NCBI RefSeq assembly: GCF_014697075.1
Contig: NZ_JACJRE010000062.1
Span: 1 to 42,925, forward strand
DNA from: Tolypothrix sp. FACHB-123
GTDB lineage: Bacteria; Cyanobacteriota; Cyanobacteriia; Cyanobacteriales; Nostocaceae
DNA length: 42,925 bases
Direction of reading: 5' to 3'
Part shown: positions 26,148 to 35,347 of the stretch, piece after piece
Position numbering within the stretch: the stretch's first letter is position 1
How the letters are laid out: each line of letters opens with the position of its first letter
Program-made: the position numbers and the translations under genes
The notes under the pieces: model-generated
Seen by the model: the letters and a program-made list of their open reading frames with translations, nothing else
What the model was told of the DNA's origin: nothing
Databases searched by the model: none

Positions 26148-28373
26148 ATGGCTTCTGCTTTTCAATCGACACCGAACGCTAGAAAATCACAACTTCCCCT
26201 AGAAGTGTGGGCTGGTGTAGAGTGTACGGTTAATCGTGTGGGTGACGAGTATTTCGATCAGTTAGAACGCAATGGTCATGCAACGCGCTTGGATGACCTA
26301 GATTTATTCGCTGAACTGGGGATACAGGCGATTCGCTATCCTGTGCTGTGGGAACGTATAGCTCCCAATGGTTTAGAGAATGCTGATTGGTCGTGGGCGG
26401 ATGAACGATTGGAACGCTTGCGCGAACTCGGTATTCGTCCGATTGTGGGCTTAGTGCATCATGGCAGCGGGCCGCGGGATACGAGCTTGATAGACCCGGA
26501 ATTTCCGGAGAAATTAGCAGCTTTTGCCTGTGCAGTAGCAGAACACTATCCTTGGGTAACATATTACACACCTATAAATGAACCACTAACAACAGCAAGA
26601 TTCAGTGGCATGTATGGACACTGGTATCCTCACGGCAGGGACAATTTAACTTTCGCTCGTGCTTTATTAGGACAATGTCGAGCGATCGCACTTTCGATGC
26701 AAGCTATACGCGAAGTTAACCCCGATGCCCAACTGGTACAAACGGAGGATTTGGGTAAGATTTACAGTACACCTCAACTCTCTTATCAAGCAGAATTCGA
26801 GAATGAGCGCCGCTGGATGAGTTTCGATTTATTGTGTGGTCGCATTAACTCAACTCATTCCATGTGGGATTACTTGCTTCAATGTGGTGTCAGTGAAGCG
26901 GAACTGGAGGTATTTTTACAAAATCCCTGTCCCCCTGACATAATTGGTATTAATCATTACCTCACAAGCGATCGCTTTTTAGATGAGCATTTAGAAAATT
27001 ATCCCGCTTGGACGCATGGCGGTAATGGGCGAGACAACTATGCAGATGTGGAAGCCGTGCGAGTCTGTGCTGAAGGTTTGGCAGGCCCTTATACCTTGCT
27101 CAAAGAGACATGGGAACGCTATCAGCTGCCCCTAGCTGTCACCGAAGTTCACCTCAGTTGCACCCGCGAAGAACAGTTACGCTGGCTCCATGAGGTTTGG
27201 AATGCCGCCCAAGAACTACGAGAACAGGGGGCAGATGTTCGTGCGGTAACAGTTTGGGCACTTCTGGGCAGCTACGATTGGAATAGTTTACTAACTCGTT
27301 GTGTCGGATACTACGAGTCAGGCGCATTTGATTTGCGATCGCGTAGCGTCTCCTCTGGAGAATCGCTGCGTCCGAGAAAAACAGCGATCGCTAAAATGGC
27401 GCAAGATTTAGCCGCAGGACATAAACCCAATCACCCAATACTCGAAACCCCAGGATGGTGGCATCGCCAAGAGCGCTTAGGTTATCCAGCTGTTAGTTGT
27501 GGGCACAGCATGAGGGAATTGGTTTCTAAATTACCCCCTCGTCCCTTGGCGATCCTTGGAGCCACAGGTACTCTGGGTAGGGCTTTTGCGAGGTTGTGCG
27601 AAGTCAGAGGCATCTCTTATCGCCTGTTGACACGCCAAGACATGGACATTGCCAATTCTGCTTCTATCGATAAAGTTCTGGCTGAGTTACAACCTTGGGC
27701 AGTTGTCAACGCTGCGGGATACGTGCGAGTAGACGATGCCGAACGCGAACCCCATATTTGTTTAAAGGTAAACGCTGAAGGCCCAGCAATTTTAGCTGCG
27801 GCTTGCGCTCAAAATCATGTGGCGCTGTTAACTTTTTCATCAGATTTAGTATTTGATGGTGCTGTCTCTAATCCTTATGTGGAAACTGATAACGTTGCAC
27901 CTCTTAATGTTTATGGATGTAGCAAAGTTTTAGCAGAAAAGCTAGTATTGCAGGCTTATCCAGCATCATTGGTAATTCGCACCAGTGCATTTTTCGGCCC
28001 CTGGGATGAATACAACTTCGTCACCATTGCCCTACGCCAATTAGCAGCAGGTAACACTTTTGTCGCCGCAGAAGATGCGATCGTCTCGCCTACTTACGTA
28101 CCAGATCTGGTTCATACCAGCCTTGATTTGCTAATTGATGGCGAAAATGGTTTGTGGCACTTAGCGAATAAAGGCGCTGTCGCTTGGGCAGACTTGGCAA
28201 GGTTAGCCGCAAAAAAAGCCGGTGTAAGTGTTAACAGTCTAATTTCTGTGCCTAGCCAAGAACTAGGTTTCATCGCTCCCCGCCCAGTCTACAGCGTTCT
28301 CGGTAGCAGTCGAGGTGAATTAATGCCACACCTTGATAGTGCCATTTCTCGCTATTTGGAAGAAAGAACCTAA
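26148..28373 (+). CDS. Fusion: GH1 glycoside hydrolase + RmlD-type sugar-nucleotide reductase
   Basis: 741 residues. Residues 18-425 form a GH1 barrel with acid/base Glu145 (TPINEP) and a plausible nucleophile Glu333 (VTEVH, where ITENG is usual). Residues 465-741 form an extended SDR of the dTDP-4-dehydrorhamnose reductase type: GATGTLGR (471-478), SSDLVFDG with its serine near 564, and the catalytic Tyr589-xxx-Lys593 pair. Such a fusion beside the transferase-mutase fusion suggests a shared envelope polysaccharide or glycolipid job. The barrel may act as a transglycosidase; this is inference. Near residue 397 a Ser/Arg-rich insert is encoded by repeat-like DNA. Both active sites look intact. 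Confidence 0.9.
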   Translation: MASAFQSTPNARKSQLPLEVWAGVECTVNRVGDEYFDQLERNGHATRLDDLDLFAELGIQAIRYPVLWERIAPNGLENADWSWADERLERLRELGIRPIVGLVHHGSGPRDTSLIDPEFPEKLAAFACAVAEHYPWVTYYTPINEPLTTARFSGMYGHWYPHGRDNLTFARALLGQCRAIALSMQAIREVNPDAQLVQTEDLGKIYSTPQLSYQAEFENERRWMSFDLLCGRINSTHSMWDYLLQCGVSEAELEVFLQNPCPPDIIGINHYLTSDRFLDEHLENYPAWTHGGNGRDNYADVEAVRVCAEGLAGPYTLLKETWERYQLPLAVTEVHLSCTREEQLRWLHEVWNAAQELREQGADVRAVTVWALLGSYDWNSLLTRCVGYYESGAFDLRSRSVSSGESLRPRKTAIAKMAQDLAAGHKPNHPILETPGWWHRQERLGYPAVSCGHSMRELVSKLPPRPLAILGATGTLGRAFARLCEVRGISYRLLTRQDMDIANSASIDKVLAELQPWAVVNAAGYVRVDDAEREPHICLKVNAEGPAILAAACAQNHVALLTFSSDLVFDGAVSNPYVETDNVAPLNVYGCSKVLAEKLVLQAYPASLVIRTSAFFGPWDEYNFVTIALRQLAAGNTFVAAEDAIVSPTYVPDLVHTSLDLLIDGENGLWHLANKGAVAWADLARLAAKKAGVSVNSLISVPSQELGFIAPRPVYSVLGSSRGELMPHLDSAISRYLEERT

Positions 28374-28437
28374 AAGAGAAGGAAAGGAAGATAAAGAAGA
28401 AGATAACCAATTCCCAATGAAAACTAACAACTAACAA

Positions 28438-28674
28438 ATGACAAACACTATTTTAGTCACAGGAAGAGCCGGATATATTGGCTCCAATGCGGTATTAGAC
28501 CTCAAAAATACAGGTTATGAGGTAGTTGTTTGAGATAACCTATCTAATGGACATCGAGAACTTGTAGAAGATGTTTTGTAGGTAGCAAGACAAAAATTAG
28601 GTTGGCAACCTCAATACCCAAATTTAGATGAATTATTAGGCACGTTTGGCAATAGCACCAAAAACGATATATAG
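28438..28674 (+). pseudogene. galE: UDP-glucose 4-epimerase remnant (galE)
   Basis: ATG at 28438 opens TILVTGRAGYIGSNAVLDL...YEVVV, the Rossmann start of GalE. A TGA then interrupts VVV*DNLSNGHRELVEDVL*. In the same frame the text jumps to ARQKLGWQPQYPNLDELL, the C-terminal end of GalE. About 250 codons are missing between, and there are two in-frame stops. The final codons and TAG come from the MITE at 28669, so that element appears to have cut the 3' end. The GG of TGGAGYIG is also changed to GR. The gene is dead. It lies 64 bases after the GH1-RmlD fusion, where an active galE would suit the pathway. Confidence 0.85.
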
Positions 28675-28783
28675 CAATCTGTTGAGGATTTGTGAAATAT
28701 TACATGTAGGGTTCTTGGCTGTTAACCGTTAACACTCAACAGCCAAAACCGATATTTTCACAACTGAAATAAGATTGCTATAT
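28669..28783. mobile_element. MITE-like element with ATATAGCAATCT ends
   Basis: Perfect 12-bp terminal inverted repeats ATATAGCAATCT (28669-28680) and AGATTGCTATAT (28772-28783). The inverted similarity continues inward (TTTGTGAAATATT versus GATATTTTCACAA). In the centre TTGGCTGTT...AACAGCCAA makes a second stem. At 115 bp and without coding capacity, it fits a miniature inverted-repeat element. Confidence 0.75.
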
Positions 28784-29101
28784 TTAAGTTTGATTTATAA
28801 ATATTTTGTGGACTACATTATGTTGTTCTAGATTTTTTATGCCTAAATTAGGCTTTAGCAATACCAACTGTTAGCCAATTTTCCCTCCTCTATTACTTTA
28901 TTAGTCTTTAGGTTAGAAATAGCTTATGGTATTTTTGCACCTAAAGATAGAAACGAGACAATATTTGTATTGATAAAATAGAGATATTAAATTAGAGAAT
29001 AAAGTCATTGATTTTGCTAAAAAATACTTGAACATTTAATCAAACTAGCTAAAAAAAATTATTTTTCTAATTTAACCTGTGAAACAAAAAGGGGTATCGG
29101 C
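28784..29101. other. AT-rich upstream region of crtW
   Basis: There is no gene in these 318 bases. GGGG at about 29091-29094 is the likely ribosome binding site of crtW. No clear promoter could be chosen. Confidence 0.5.
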
Positions 29102-29875
29102 TTGAATATTTGTGAGAGACCACTTAGCTATTATGTGGAAATTGAGCAATTTACTACTAAACAAGATAGTATTTACGGGTTGGTAATTGCTATTGTGATT
29201 ATTAGTCTATGGGTAGGTAGTTTAGCTTTATTACTTAGTATTAACTATGCCAAGCTCCCAATTTTGTCGATACCACTCGCGATAGTTTGGCAAATGTTTC
29301 TTTATACAGGTCTATTCATTACTGCACATGATGCTATGCATGGATCTGTTTTTCGCACAAATCCGAAAATCAATAATTTTATCGGGTCGCTAACTGTAGC
29401 ACTTTATGCTTGGTTCCCATATCAAAAAATGTTAAAAAAACATTGGTTGCATCATCGTCATCCGGCAAGCGAATTTGACCCTGATTTTCATAATGCTAAC
29501 CAAGAAAATGGAATTTTATGGTATTTTCGCTTCATGCTAGAATATTCTAGTTGGCAACAGCTAATACTGCTAAGTATCGTATTTAATTTAGCTAAATACA
29601 TTTTTCATGTTTCGGAAATAAATCTTATTTTATTTTGGATTATTCCGCCAATTTTAAGTTCCATGCAACTGTTTTATTTTGGAACCTATCTGCCGCATCG
29701 AAAACCAGAAGCAGGGTACATTTATCCCCATTGCAGCCAAACAATTGCATTGCCAATTTTTTGGTCATTCATTGCTTGCTATCACTTTGGTTATCATGAA
29801 GAACATCATGAATATCCCCATGTACCTTGGTGGCAAATTCCATCTGTATATAGGCAGAGAATATTCAACAATTAA
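29102..29875 (+). CDS. crtW: Beta-carotene ketolase, CrtW type
   Basis: A 257-residue membrane di-iron oxygenase that adds 4-keto groups to beta-carotene (to echinenone and canthaxanthin). All histidine boxes of the CrtW family are present: TAHDAMHG near residues 74-81, HWLHHRHP near 114-121, and YHFGYHEEHHEYP near 229-241. LYTGLFITAHDAMHG and SMQLFYFGTYLPH are close to Nostoc CrtW. Hydrophobic helices frame the boxes. The start is not an ATG: TTG at 29102, with AAGGGG 7-12 bases upstream, gives the usual family length; GTG at 29135 is an alternative. It is monocistronic. Confidence 0.93.
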   Translation: MNICERPLSYYVEIEQFTTKQDSIYGLVIAIVIISLWVGSLALLLSINYAKLPILSIPLAIVWQMFLYTGLFITAHDAMHGSVFRTNPKINNFIGSLTVALYAWFPYQKMLKKHWLHHRHPASEFDPDFHNANQENGILWYFRFMLEYSSWQQLILLSIVFNLAKYIFHVSEINLILFWIIPPILSSMQLFYFGTYLPHRKPEAGYIYPHCSQTIALPIFWSFIACYHFGYHEEHHEYPHVPWWQIPSVYRQRIFNN

Positions 29876-29940
29876 GTAGGGTGTTGAATCATATTCATTG
29901 GCTCATTTCTGAGGTCGTTGGCTGTTAATGGTTAACAGTC

Positions 29941-30096
29941 AAAATTCCCATCACCTTTGAGCAACCAGGAACAGGCGCACACATTCATTTAATTGGCGTG
30001 GGAGAAGTGCTTTCTCTACCGAAACTCAGCATTTCCAAACTGCGATCGTTTATTGGTAGCCAGGCTTATATTTACATAATTCACTTTATCTTATAG
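29941..30096 (+). pseudogene. Possible gene remnant of unknown family
   Basis: One frame reads a protein-like string (PITFEQPGTGAHIHLIGVGE...LPKLSISKLRSF) to TAG at 30094-30096, without a start codon or ribosome binding site. It is flanked by a GTTAACAGTC repeat word. I do not recognise the family; composition suggests the tail of a decayed gene. Confidence 0.3.
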
Positions 30097-30164
30097 ATAC
30101 CAAATGCCTCAAAGCGTATGTTATTTATAAATTTATTTAAATGCATTTAACCAGGATAATAAAC

Positions 30165-30377
30165 ATGAAATTTCAAATAGAATGTAATACGGAAAAAAGC
30201 AGTCAAGTGTGTTTAATTTGTCACCAAACTTTTCAGATGCTGGCAGCAAGATTGATCGTATGTAATGACCAAGGCGACGGTTATGGTGATATTTGTCCCG
30301 AATGCACAGCTAGGGGTGGTAATTGGGTTCAACTTCAACTCTCAGAATTCAGTAATAAATTATTAGCCTTAAAATGA
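30165..30377 (+). CDS. Small protein with two CxxC pairs
   Basis: 70 residues from ATG 30165, which has AGGA 8 bases upstream; the longer ATG at 30141 lacks a site. Two pairs, CLIC (about residue 16) and CPEC (about residue 46), frame a segment AARLIVCNDQGDGYGD. This suggests a zinc ribbon or small metal-binding fold. No family name can be given. It stands alone on the plus strand; a hairpin lies about 155 bases downstream. Confidence 0.6.
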   Translation: MKFQIECNTEKSSQVCLICHQTFQMLAARLIVCNDQGDGYGDICPECTARGGNWVQLQLSEFSNKLLALK

Positions 30378-30532
30378 GCGATAAAAGTTGAAGAAAAGTT
30401 ATAGTAAAATACAGAAGGCAGAAGGTAAACTATTGCTATTATATAATTTTGGTGCTTTGTATAATTATGAATCATCAAACAACTTAGAAATATATATATA
30501 AGATTCATATTTGATGTCTGAAATATACATAG

Positions 30533-30572
30533 TCAGGTGGTTTGCAAATTTTGCTAACCCACCTGATGTTTT
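30533..30572. terminator. Hairpin between convergent genes
   Basis: TCAGGTGG (30533-30540) pairs with CCACCTGA (30559-30566), followed on the plus strand by TGTTTT. It may end transcription from both sides (small CxxC gene and pentapeptide gene). Confidence 0.5.
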
Positions 30573-30598
30573 ATGGTTAATTCTGAGATTTTCTCAGC

Positions 30599-31267
30599 TT
30601 ACTGATAGGCACCAAACTGAGTAACATTTCCATTATAGGTAGTTCCATCGGGCATCAGAGCATTAGCCAGATTTGCACCAACTAGCTTAGTTTGGTTAAG
30701 GTTGGCATCTGATAACCTTGATCTTCTCATTTCAGTATTGGACAAATCTGTTCCCGATAGATTAGCACGAGAGAGAATTACTCCCCTTAGCTTGGCATTT
30801 TTCAGCGATGCATTAGACAAATCTGCATCAGAGAGAATCGCATCTGTTAAATCGGCTGAGGTGAGATTGGCGTTTGATAGCCTTGTACGACTCATCAGAG
30901 CATTATATAAATCTGCATCAGCTAGATTAGCCTCTGTTAGATTAGCCTGCGAAAAGTTTGTTCCCATGAGGATGCCTCCCGATAAATTGGCTCCCGTTAG
31001 GTTAGCTCCTTCGAGTTTTGCATCATTGAGTAAAGCACCAGAGAGATTAGCCTTTGATAGATTTGCGCCACTGAGAGCGCTACCATATAAATCTTTATTC
31101 GATAAATCGGCTCCTGATAAATCGCAGTTAACACATGCGTTAGTTATCAGCAACTTATCGTAATCCCTTGAAACGGCAGCGTTAGCAGGTAATGTAGAGA
31201 ACGTTAAGCTAACGATAATAGCGAAAGCAATAGCAGAGAGTCTACGAAACCAAGAGGTCATACTCAT
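30599..31267 (-). CDS. Exported pentapeptide-repeat protein
   Basis: 222 residues. A signal peptide (positive FRRL, then a hydrophobic run, ending TLPANA near residue 30) indicates export to the periplasm. From about residue 48 nearly the whole protein is A(D/N)LS-type pentapeptides (CDLSGADLSN, SGANLSKANL and so on), which form a right-handed square helix. CVNC near residue 46 precedes the repeats. Such proteins are very common in cyanobacteria and their roles are mostly unknown. The C-terminal NGNVTQFGAYQ cap lacks repeats. Confidence 0.88.
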   Translation of the reverse strand: MSMTSWFRRLSAIAFAIIVSLTFSTLPANAAVSRDYDKLLITNACVNCDLSGADLSNKDLYGSALSGANLSKANLSGALLNDAKLEGANLTGANLSGGILMGTNFSQANLTEANLADADLYNALMSRTRLSNANLTSADLTDAILSDADLSNASLKNAKLRGVILSRANLSGTDLSNTEMRRSRLSDANLNQTKLVGANLANALMPDGTTYNGNVTQFGAYQ

Positions 31268-31800
31268 ATTAGATTTGAGAATTAGAGTTTTGGGGTAATT
31301 GTGTCAGTACAAAAGAAGATTCTTTTGCTAGAGGTTGGTTTGTTTACCTTTGACAGTTCACTGCCAACAGTCAACAGTCAAAGACATGAGGCTGTTGTTT
31401 ATTTTTTGAAGTTCCCTTATGTCTTTGACAATAACCAACATTTATTATCATCAGCTTATATGCGTATTTGCCATCAGTAATAACACATAAATTATGTGGA
31501 ATATACGCAAAATAAACATTGATTAGATAGAAAAGCTATGCAGTTAATGGTTGATAATGCATCAGCAATATGTAAATTTTTGTAGGGAAAAAGATTTTTG
31601 CTCTTTCTCTTTACTCTGCTTAATATAGTTATATTTTGTACTACACACATCAATATATTCTAGAGGGCATGGCACTGCCATGCCCCTACCATCTGTCACA
31701 TTCTTTTTTCAAATTGCTATAAAGATGATGCACCATATATAACAAGCGTAATCAGCGCATCTCTAGACAGATGCGCTTGTTTTATCTATGTACTCTCGCT
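31268..31800. other. Intergenic region with palindromes
   Basis: There is no gene in these 533 bases. It holds STRR-like CAACAGTCAACAGTC (about 31365-31380). It also holds a perfect palindrome GGGCATGGCA-C-TGCCATGCCC (about 31665-31685) of a kind widespread in cyanobacteria. The hairpin GCGCATCT...AGATGCGC (31755-31776) lies 25 bases past the galT stop, a possible terminator, though its T-run is on the plus strand. Confidence 0.6.
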
Positions 31801-32901
31801 TTATGCGGAAATTGGCATTTCGATATTCACCGCCACCGCTTGTAACTCCTTGGCTTTTTCCTCTGGTAAGGCGTCATTAGCAAACATACCGGCGGCGAGT
31901 TCGGTTCCTGCTAAGTACTTAAGTCTGTCACTGGTGCGATAGGGTGGATAAAACTGGGCGTGTAAATGGGCTTCTGGATGGGGTTTACCGTCGGTTGGCG
32001 CACCAAACCAAGCCATGAGATAGGGAAATGGACGATTCCACAAACCATCATATTTAAGAGTGACGGTTTTTAATGCTTTGGCTAATCCCTGACGTTGGTT
32101 TGCACTCAAGTCTTGAAAGTTAGGAACTGCTTGTTTAGGCGCAATCCATACTTCGTAGGGATAACGCGCACAGACGGGGACGAAGGCGATCGCATCTTCA
32201 TCTTGATATAGAATACGCTGGTTATCGGCTATCTCTTTGGCAATTAAATCCGCTAACAAACCCCGTTGCTGTTCTTGATAAAATTGCCGTTGCATTTCTA
32301 AAATTCTGGCGGGAACTGGTGGTATAAACGGATATGCATAAATTTGCCCGTGGGGATGGTGTAAAGTTACCCCTACCTCCACACCTTTATTTTCAAAGGG
32401 CAAAACATACTGAATTTGGGGATTTGCGCCGAGTTCGCGATCGCGATCGCCCCAGACTTGTAACAGCAATTCTAGGTGAGCTAATTCCAAGGAACTGAGG
32501 GAAGTATGGGGGTCTTGAGTAAAAACCACTACTTCACATGCACCATTAGCAGGTAAGGTTTCCACAATACTTGCTGGTGGATTGTGTGCTGTGAGCGCCA
32601 TTGAGGGAAAGCGGTTATCAAACACAGCAATATCATATTTCCCTGGGGGTAGTTCTGTGGGAAACTCTCGGTCGCTGGTGGGTGCGAGGGGGTTATATTC
32701 TGGCGGCGGCATAAAAGTCCGCCCTTGACGGTGACTAGCGTAAGCTACCCATTCCCCCCGCAAAGGGTGCCAGCGCATGTGGGGATTGGCTTGCACTGGC
32801 TCATTACTGGGACTAGTAGCTGTAATATCTGGGGAAATTGGATAGCGACTATATAAAGTCAGTTGGCGTCCATCTGGCTTTAACAACTTGTGGGAGTACA
32901 T
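31801..32901 (-). CDS. galT: Galactose-1-phosphate uridylyltransferase
   Basis: A 366-residue Leloir enzyme exchanging UMP between UDP-glucose and galactose-1-phosphate. The active-site motif HHPHGQ near residue 178 (nucleophilic His in HPH) and the C-terminal EAHLHAQFYPP metal/active-site segment are present. It overlaps the end of the upstream beta-galactosidase gene by 22 bases, indicating a two-gene operon that releases and converts galactose. galK is elsewhere in the window (20.4 kb). No anomaly is seen. Confidence 0.95.
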   Translation of the reverse strand: MYSHKLLKPDGRQLTLYSRYPISPDITATSPSNEPVQANPHMRWHPLRGEWVAYASHRQGRTFMPPPEYNPLAPTSDREFPTELPPGKYDIAVFDNRFPSMALTAHNPPASIVETLPANGACEVVVFTQDPHTSLSSLELAHLELLLQVWGDRDRELGANPQIQYVLPFENKGVEVGVTLHHPHGQIYAYPFIPPVPARILEMQRQFYQEQQRGLLADLIAKEIADNQRILYQDEDAIAFVPVCARYPYEVWIAPKQAVPNFQDLSANQRQGLAKALKTVTLKYDGLWNRPFPYLMAWFGAPTDGKPHPEAHLHAQFYPPYRTSDRLKYLAGTELAAGMFANDALPEEKAKELQAVAVNIEMPISA

Positions 32902-34769
32902 AATCCTCCAGAAAGGGTGGCTGCGCGTATCGTCTCCAGGGGAATTTTCGGCGTGCGATCGCTGTACAATAACCCGTTAGCTTCTTGGAAGGTATCGGCA
33001 AATTGCGTATAGCAGAAACCGCTAAACATATCGATGTTATTCACACTTTCCAGCAGAGCAGTGTATTTGATTTCTAACTCTGAGAGATTCCAGCAGCGTT
33101 CATATCCCCAAGCTTTGTCAGCATCAGGCTGTTCTTCTGGCGCATAGGCTATACCGCCAAACTCGGTCAGCATGACTGGCTGTCCCTGATGGGGATAGTT
33201 ATCCAGTGTGAGGATTCTGCCTCCGGGACGCTGACGATTAAATAAATCTGATAGCTGGACTTCTGGCCCGTACCTACGAGCTAAATGCTGGGGATTTGTA
33301 TCGTAATCATGGATGGCGAGAATATCTGTATCTGTACTTTCCCAACCATCATTACCAATCACCGGACGAGTCGGATCGAGGGTCTTGGTGAGGTGATACA
33401 TAGCCAAAACATAGTTCCGGTGAGCTTGTGTCTCCACTAAATTTGGCACCCCCCAAGACTCATTAAATGGTACCCAAGCAACAATACAGGGGTGATTGGC
33501 ATCACGCTTAATAACTTCTGTCCACTCATGGGTCATACGTTCCACTGCTCTGGGGGAGAAGCGATAAGCGCTTGGCATCTCCTCCCATACTAGCAATCCC
33601 AACACATCTGCCCAATATAAAAATCGTGGGTCTTCTATTTTTTGGTGCTTGCGAACTCCGTTGAAACCCATCGCTTTTGCCAGTTCCACATCTCGCCGCA
33701 ATGCTAAATCATCGGGTGCAGTCATTAAGCTATCAACCCAGTAGCCTTGGTCTAGCACCAAGCGTAAATAGTAAGGGCGACCGTTGAGCATAAAGCGATC
33801 GCGTTGAATGCTCACAGTCCGCAAAGCTGTATAAGATATTACTTTATCTAATAATTTTCCGTTATGAGATAACTCAATCTCTGCCTTGATTAAGGTCGGT
33901 TTTTCTGGACTCCATAACAATTCATTACGGTAGTCATCGATACCTGGATCTGAAAGGGAAATGCGGCGGTTAACCTCGCCATTGAATACTTCATAAATAT
34001 CATTAGCCAGGATGCGATCGCCTAAAGTTAATTTCATCTTCATTTGTACGCCCATTGCGGGTGTATCACCTGCCAGCGCCGCATAACAACCAATTTCCCA
34101 ACGTTCAAAATCGGGAGTCCAACGGATGTGATCGATATAAGTCACACCTACACGTTCTACCCAAACTGTCTGCCAAATCCCACTTGTGCGCGGATACCAA
34201 ATACTGTGGGGTTCTAGCTGCCAATCCTGCTTTCCCCGAGGCTTGGCTAAGTCTTGCGGATCGTCTTGCGCCCAGACTGTGACTTTTGTGATACCACTGT
34301 CATTTAAGACATGGGTAATATCCATTGTGAAATTGGTGTGTCCGCCTTCATGTTCACCAATATATAGATTGTTCACCCAAACACGAGCGCGATAATCTAC
34401 AGCGCCAAAGTGCAGTAATAACCTACCCTCACCTTCTGGGGTGGTAAATTCTCGCTCATACCAGCAATTAGCATGAAATCCTGGATCGCCAATCCCACTT
34501 TTGATAGATTCGGGAGCAAAAGGAACTTGTATATCATGTGTCCATTGCTTGAGGTCACTTGGTTGAGCGCATTTGCCTTGGTCATCAAATGCGAACTTCC
34601 ACTGACCGTTGAGATTTTGCCAAGGCGATCGCGTCGCATCGGTAGTAGAAATACGCTGCAATTGCGGACGGGGATAAGCTATATCAATTAACTCTAAACT
34701 TGGCTGATTAAGTGCATGAGATTTTAAATCCACCGGATTATTTGCCAAATCCAACAAATTCATTGTCAT
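32880..34769 (-). CDS. Glycoside hydrolase family 2 (beta-galactosidase-like)
   Basis: 629 residues. An N-terminal jelly-roll domain (about 45-205: WQNLNGQWKFAFD, WVNNLYIGEHEGGH) is followed by an immunoglobulin-like domain (about 210-325). The TIM barrel carries acid/base Glu437 (VPFNESWG) and nucleophile Glu536 (MLTEFGG). There is no signal peptide, so it is probably cytosolic. GH2 also covers beta-glucuronidases and mannosidases, but the overlap with galT favours beta-galactosidase. It is compact compared with LacZ, lacking the C-terminal domain 5. Confidence 0.88.
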   Translation of the reverse strand: MTMNLLDLANNPVDLKSHALNQPSLELIDIAYPRPQLQRISTTDATRSPWQNLNGQWKFAFDDQGKCAQPSDLKQWTHDIQVPFAPESIKSGIGDPGFHANCWYEREFTTPEGEGRLLLHFGAVDYRARVWVNNLYIGEHEGGHTNFTMDITHVLNDSGITKVTVWAQDDPQDLAKPRGKQDWQLEPHSIWYPRTSGIWQTVWVERVGVTYIDHIRWTPDFERWEIGCYAALAGDTPAMGVQMKMKLTLGDRILANDIYEVFNGEVNRRISLSDPGIDDYRNELLWSPEKPTLIKAEIELSHNGKLLDKVISYTALRTVSIQRDRFMLNGRPYYLRLVLDQGYWVDSLMTAPDDLALRRDVELAKAMGFNGVRKHQKIEDPRFLYWADVLGLLVWEEMPSAYRFSPRAVERMTHEWTEVIKRDANHPCIVAWVPFNESWGVPNLVETQAHRNYVLAMYHLTKTLDPTRPVIGNDGWESTDTDILAIHDYDTNPQHLARRYGPEVQLSDLFNRQRPGGRILTLDNYPHQGQPVMLTEFGGIAYAPEEQPDADKAWGYERCWNLSELEIKYTALLESVNNIDMFSGFCYTQFADTFQEANGLLYSDRTPKIPLETIRAATLSGGLCTPTSC

Positions 34770-35347
34770 ATATTCCTAAATTTACTTGGTAAAAGATTTT
34801 AAAAAACTTGGGTCTTGGTCAATATTTCCAGTATCAAAACTATACAAATACCTAAAAATATTTACTATCTTCTAACCAAGCTCTGCTTTAGGATTGGGTA
34901 ACTAAATGTAGAGCTTGCTTAACAGTAAATTAGTAATTTATCCCTATGTTACTTAGGGGTATCTAATTAGGTAATACCTTTTGACTCGTGACATTATGGC
35001 ATATTAGAGACAAAAGTTAATAATTATTTTTGACTAAATTGGCAAGTTTTTTTTACTACTGTATACCGAAATTATCGCCCTATATTAATAATTTTAATCT
35101 GATATATTAGGATGTGTGAGAGACAGCATGTCACACTATTTATGAGGATTTTGGGGATTAATAACGGACTCTACATTAGAAACTTCATCTCAAAATTTAA
35201 GTTCTATATTAATTATTTTAATGTTAATGATTATTAGATAATTTGACTACTATAGCTGTTAAATGAGTAATTACTGGCAAAATCTCTAGGTTTAGCTTAA
35301 AATGCCAGCAATTGCTGATAATTATCGCTATAGTTGATTAATTAAAA
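34770..35347. other. AT-rich divergent intergenic region
   Basis: 578 bases between the GH2 and DUF58 genes. No open frame, tandem repeat or convincing hairpin was found. Promoters for both divergent genes must lie here but were not resolved. Confidence 0.5.

Noticed and set aside
30702-31163. Long plus-strand open frame opposite the pentapeptide gene
   Set aside because: An antisense shadow created by the regular pentapeptide repeat; no start signal.
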